Below, one piece after another: positions 61,581-64,000 of a stretch of 64,000 bases of DNA. The stretch is from Ramlibacter rhizophilus (GTDB lineage: Bacteria > Pseudomonadota > Gammaproteobacteria > Burkholderiales > Burkholderiaceae_C), in contig NZ_SMLL01000001.1 of the NCBI RefSeq assembly GCF_004681965.1, positions 248,001 to 312,000 on the forward strand, written 5' to 3'. The position numbers and the translations under genes are program-made. The notes beneath the pieces were generated by a model. The model was given only the letters and a program-made list of their open reading frames with translations, was not told the DNA's origin and searched no databases. How positions within the stretch are numbered: the first letter of the stretch is position 1; the number at the start of each line of letters is the position of its first letter.

Positions 61581-61606
61581 ATGTGTTTATTAAACTATAA
61601 ACACAT
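61581..61606. promoter_or_regulatory. Perfect 10-bp inverted repeat upstream of the YrdC-domain gene
   Basis: ATGTGTTTAT (61581-61590) and ATAAACACAT (61597-61606) are separated by TAAACT. The site is strikingly AT-rich and ends 18 bases before the ATG at 61624, so it overlaps the likely -10 and transcription start. A dimeric regulator bound here would block transcription. Confidence 0.6.
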
Positions 61607-61623
61607 CACCACAGAGGCTTCCC

Positions 61624-62361
61624 ATGACCACTCCCACCCTGCAGAGCGACGCCCGCCGCGTCATGGACATCGTCCGGCGCGGCGGCATCGCGCTGGTCCC
61701 CAACGACACCGGCTACGCCTTCTGCGGCTCCTCGCTCGCGCCGCTGCGCACCATCTTCGACAACAAGCGGCGTGGCGACCACAAGCGCAACGCGATGGCC
61801 GCCGACCTGGAGACCCAGCGCGAGCTGCACACGCTCAGCCCGCGGGCGCAGGAGATGGTCGAGGCGCTGGTGCTGGATCATGACCTCCCTATCGCGGTGG
61901 TGGGCAGCTTCCGGGAGGACCACCCGCTGATGCGCAAGCTGGAGCCCGACTTGCTGCGCGCCAGTTCGGCGGCAGGCACCGTCGCCCTTCTGCTCAATGC
62001 CGGCACCTTCCATGCCGAGCTCACCCGGCTCAGCCGCGAGGAGGTCGTTCCGCTTCTGGGGTCGTCGGCCAACTACTCCGGCACCGGCACCCGCTTCCGC
62101 GTGGAGGACATCCCGGAGGAACTGCGCCGCATCGCCGACATCACGATCGACCATGGCCTGCGCCGCGGACACCTGTACCGCCGGGCCGGCACCATCATCA
62201 ACTTCAACACCCTGCAGGTGATCCGCATCGGTGCCTACTACGAACTCATTTCCGACGTGTTGAAGCGCTACTTCGACGTGGACCTGCCGCCGGACCCGGG
62301 CATGGAGGCACTGCCCTCCGGGCACCTGAACGAGTTCGCGTTGAAGGGGCCGGCTGCTTAG
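61624..62361 (+). CDS. YrdC/Sua5-domain protein (paralogue)
   Basis: This encodes 245 aa. The YrdC fold is indicated by the GGIALVPNDTGYAFCGSSLA segment (normally G-x-xx-xPTDTxYGL), NKRRGDHKRNAMA at the position of the KxR...P nucleotide site, and LLGSSANYSGTGTRFRVEDI (SAN motif). Standard TsaC/Sua5 enzymes make threonylcarbamoyl-AMP for tRNA t6A. This one has Asn in place of the first Thr/Asp and a long C-terminus (LKRYFDVDLPPDPGMEALPS), and sits with catabolic genes under its own operator, so it is probably not the housekeeping copy. Confidence 0.8.
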   Translation: MTTPTLQSDARRVMDIVRRGGIALVPNDTGYAFCGSSLAPLRTIFDNKRRGDHKRNAMAADLETQRELHTLSPRAQEMVEALVLDHDLPIAVVGSFREDHPLMRKLEPDLLRASSAAGTVALLLNAGTFHAELTRLSREEVVPLLGSSANYSGTGTRFRVEDIPEELRRIADITIDHGLRRGHLYRRAGTIINFNTLQVIRIGAYYELISDVLKRYFDVDLPPDPGMEALPSGHLNEFALKGPAA

Positions 62362-62730
62362 CGTCGCTCCGATCGACCAGTGGCCGCTTCGCGGTCCTGA
62401 CGCTTCTTGCCGGCGGCCAGTACCCGACGGCGCCTTTCGTCCTGCACTTCTGCGTTGACGAAACGCGGTCGTGCCGCGCTCCGCGCTCGCCGCGCCGTGG
62501 ATCGAAGGCCGTCCGGCTGCTCGAGGTGAGCCCTTGCGCCTGTCCCGCACGATCCGCGTGTTCTGGCGGGCGGACGTCCATCGCACGCCCTTGATGGACG
62601 AATTCGTCCTCGCCATGAAGGAGCGGTACGTGCGCGGGCGACAAGCGCGGCGCTGAAGGCGCACCGTGCGTGTTGGCCCGCCCTGGTAGCACGCGGGGCC
62701 GCTGAGAACCGGAGGATCAAAGTGCCGGGC
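62362..62730. other. Gene-poor stretch with decayed fragments
   Basis: No intact gene is seen between the YrdC-domain stop and the NuoB-like stop. A LysR-like C-terminal fragment lies on the plus strand (62467-62656). On the minus strand a short hydrophilic open segment (DERRRRVLAAGKKRQDREAA) runs up to about 62360 but has no recognisable start or family. Confidence 0.4.
62467..62656 (+). pseudogene. Possible C-terminal remnant of a LysR regulator
   Basis: About 60 codons ending at TGA 62654-62656 read APWIEGRPAARGEPLRLSRT then VFWRADVHRTPLMDEFVLAM. This resembles the last strands and helix of LysR effector domains (xVxWRxDxxxTPLMxxFV). No start, helix-turn-helix or ribosome site is present. 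Confidence 0.4.
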
Positions 62731-63219
62731 TCACCCGCGGTGGAACACCGTCGTGCGCTTGATTTTCCGTTGAAGTTGAAGCACGCCATAGAGCAGCGCC
62801 TCGGGCGTGGGTGGACAGCCGGGCACGTAGACGTCCACCGGAATGATCCGGTCGCAACCGCGGACGACCGAATAGGCATAGTGGTAGTACCCACCGCCGT
62901 TCGCGCAGGAACCCATGGATAGCACATACCGCGGCTCGGCCATCTGATCGTAGATCTTGCGTATCGCCGGTGCCATCTTGTTGGTAAGCGTGCCCGCAAC
63001 GATCATCAGGTCCGCCTGCCGGGGGCTCGCGCGCGGAATCATCCCAAACCGGTCGAAGTCGTACCGCGCTGCTGCCGTGTGCATCATCTCCACAGCACAG
63101 CACGCGAGTCCGAATGTGAGGTACCACAGGCTCCCGGCATGTGCGGATCGAATCGCATCCTCGACGGTGGTCAGTAGATAGCCGGCTTCGCCGGAATTCG
63201 CTCGCGCTGGCAATGTCAT
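62731..63219 (-). CDS. Orphan NuoB-like subunit (NADH-quinone oxidoreductase subunit B family)
   Basis: This encodes 162 aa, the usual length. All four ligands of the N2 [4Fe-4S] cluster are present: Cys40 and Cys41 ([11 protein letters not shown]), Cys105 ([10 protein letters not shown]) and Cys135 ([16 protein letters not shown]). [13 protein letters not shown] matches the quinone-pocket region. No other complex I or hydrogenase gene is nearby, so it is a lone paralogue rather than part of a nuo operon. It may substitute in complex I under special conditions, or be left from a lost cluster. A divergent N-terminus replaces the usual Met/Glu-rich lead. Confidence 0.85.
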   Translation of the reverse strand: MTLPARANSGEAGYLLTTVEDAIRSAHAGSLWYLTFGLACCAVEMMHTAAARYDFDRFGMIPRASPRQADLMIVAGTLTNKMAPAIRKIYDQMAEPRYVLSMGSCANGGGYYHYAYSVVRGCDRIIPVDVYVPGCPPTPEALLYGVLQLQRKIKRTTVFHRG

Positions 63220-63228
63220 GCGCGCAGG

Positions 63229-64000
63229 CTAGTTCCTGGCGGATTCCACGTCTTGAAGAATCCGGACACGCGCCGGCTCGAGGGACCAGCTCTCCTTGCC
63301 TGCCAACATTGCGTTTCGGAGCTGACCAGGCGTGCTGTTCGTCAGTTCGCGGATCTCGCGCGTCATGTGGGCCTGGTCCGCGTATCCGGAATTGATCGAT
63401 ACGTCGGCCAGGCTGCCGTGCGGGTGCGTGCTCGCGAACTGCGAGACCGCGCGTTCCCACCGAGTGATCCGCAGCCATCTCGCTGGTGCGAGGCCCAGGA
63501 TCTGCTGGAATCGGCGCCGGTACTGTCGTGAACTGAAGCCGCACGCCGCGGCCGCCGCTTCCAGACCGTGCGAGCGCAGCGCGTCCAGCGCGAGTGCCGG
63601 CGCGGTGGGTGGCGGTGCGCCCAAAGCCTGCCCCAATGCGGTCCACAGTTCGGTGCGTGCTGCGTGGTCCGCGGGAGTCCTTGCTACAGCATCCAGCGCT
63701 TGATGCACCCTGGGCTCGAGTGTCACGGGAACCACGCCGTCGGCGACGGACTCGGCATTCACGCGAAGCAATGGCCACAGTAGCCACGGCTGCATGACGA
63801 GGCTGGCAGACAGGAGCGCGCCTGGCGCGACCGTCTCGACCGAGCGCGAGAACGGCCCCGCGACAAACACGCGCGGCAGCGGGCGGCCTGCCCACTCGAC
63901 GTCCCCTTCGCTGATCACGTTGATGCAGGCGTAGGAATTCGCCTGTATGCGTGCGCGAACCGCATGCTCCGCCTGGGCGCCGCCAATCCGACGGGCGAGG
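63229..64000 (-). CDS. AraC-family transcriptional regulator (5' end cut off)
   Basis: The frame is open from the right edge to a TGA at 63229-63231 (256 codons visible). An internal GTG at 63916-63918 exists but the protein clearly continues upstream (HAVRARIQANSYACINVISE). The N-terminal ligand-domain segment VFVAGPFSRSVETVAPG is typical of DUF6597-type AraC proteins. The C-terminal double helix-turn-helix covers about the last 110 residues: HGLEAAAAACGFSSRQYRRR, LADVSINSGYADQAHMTREI, TPGQLR. It ends nine bases from the NuoB-like gene start, so the two may be co-transcribed. Confidence 0.87.
   Translation of the reverse strand, partial: LARRIGGAQAEHAVRARIQANSYACINVISEGDVEWAGRPLPRVFVAGPFSRSVETVAPGALLSASLVMQPWLLWPLLRVNAESVADGVVPVTLEPRVHQALDAVARTPADHAARTELWTALGQALGAPPPTAPALALDALRSHGLEAAAAACGFSSRQYRRRFQQILGLAPARWLRITRWERAVSQFASTHPHGSLADVSINSGYADQAHMTREIRELTNSTPGQLRNAMLAGKESWSLEPARVRILQDVESARN

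Overview
The window is about 64 kb of high-GC chromosomal DNA in which strongly GC3-biased genes sit in short, tightly packed operons. Organism type is inferred, not read from a marker gene. Three Bug-type (tripartite tricarboxylate transporter) binding proteins without membrane partners, many CoA-ester catabolic operons, TRAP transport and GntR/IclR/LysR regulators point to a soil or water betaproteobacterium of the Burkholderiales, most likely Comamonadaceae. No rRNA, intact tRNA, CRISPR array, phage or insertion sequence was recognised.

Layout. 1-3106: a cut-off lipoprotein, a degenerate response-regulator-like protein, a decayed LysR/ABC-permease chimera beside an hpxZ-like gene, and a Phd/PIN toxin-antitoxin pair. 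3171-9584 (minus): six-gene operon (Bug protein, class III CoA-transferase, enoyl-CoA hydratase, HMG-CoA lyase, acyl-CoA dehydrogenase, MmgE/PrpD protein) that looks like a complete route for a short branched dicarboxylate. 9723-14507 (plus): SDR, GntR/UTRA regulator, MFS transporter, crotonase, CoA-transferase. 14652-19093 (minus): acyl-CoA ligase, crotonase, SDR, ABC amide/branched-chain-type binding protein, with a divergent IclR regulator. 20585-26614: an internally deleted chemotaxis receptor, a blue-light (LOV) hybrid histidine kinase, a LysR regulator with a Bug gene, and a decayed second copy of that Bug gene's 3' end with its own terminator.

26661-28449: ankyrin-repeat protein, DJ-1/PfpI protein, CsbD-like protein. 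28592-37030 (plus): a coherent locus for four-carbon sugar acids: GntR, ltnD, otnK, otnC, otnI, denD and a DctPQM TRAP transporter. L-threonate and D-erythronate would both be converted to dihydroxyacetone phosphate. 37185-39870: two-subunit molybdenum hydroxylase (IorAB type). 40075-53539: small conserved genes, two DEAD-box RNA helicases and two RRM RNA-binding proteins, a TIGR04222-type membrane protein, a short DNA-ligase-like protein, a J-domain protein, YceH, an aldo/keto reductase and a membrane protein. This part carries a dispersed intergenic repeat (seven copies seen) and a 123-bp MITE-like inverted repeat.

54210-62361: a second dicarboxylate-type operon (isocitrate-lyase/PEP-mutase family enzyme, LeuC and LeuD paralogues, Bug protein, acyl-CoA ligase, DECR-like SDR). 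It is divergent from a GntR/UTRA regulator that is followed by a YrdC-domain gene under a perfect 10-bp inverted repeat. The right end has a decayed LysR fragment, an orphan NuoB paralogue and a cut-off AraC regulator.

Most operons pair a substrate-binding protein with CoA activation, oxidation/hydration and cleavage enzymes plus a local regulator. The best candidates for undescribed biology are the two dicarboxylate operons and the LOV kinase beside the collapsed chemoreceptor.
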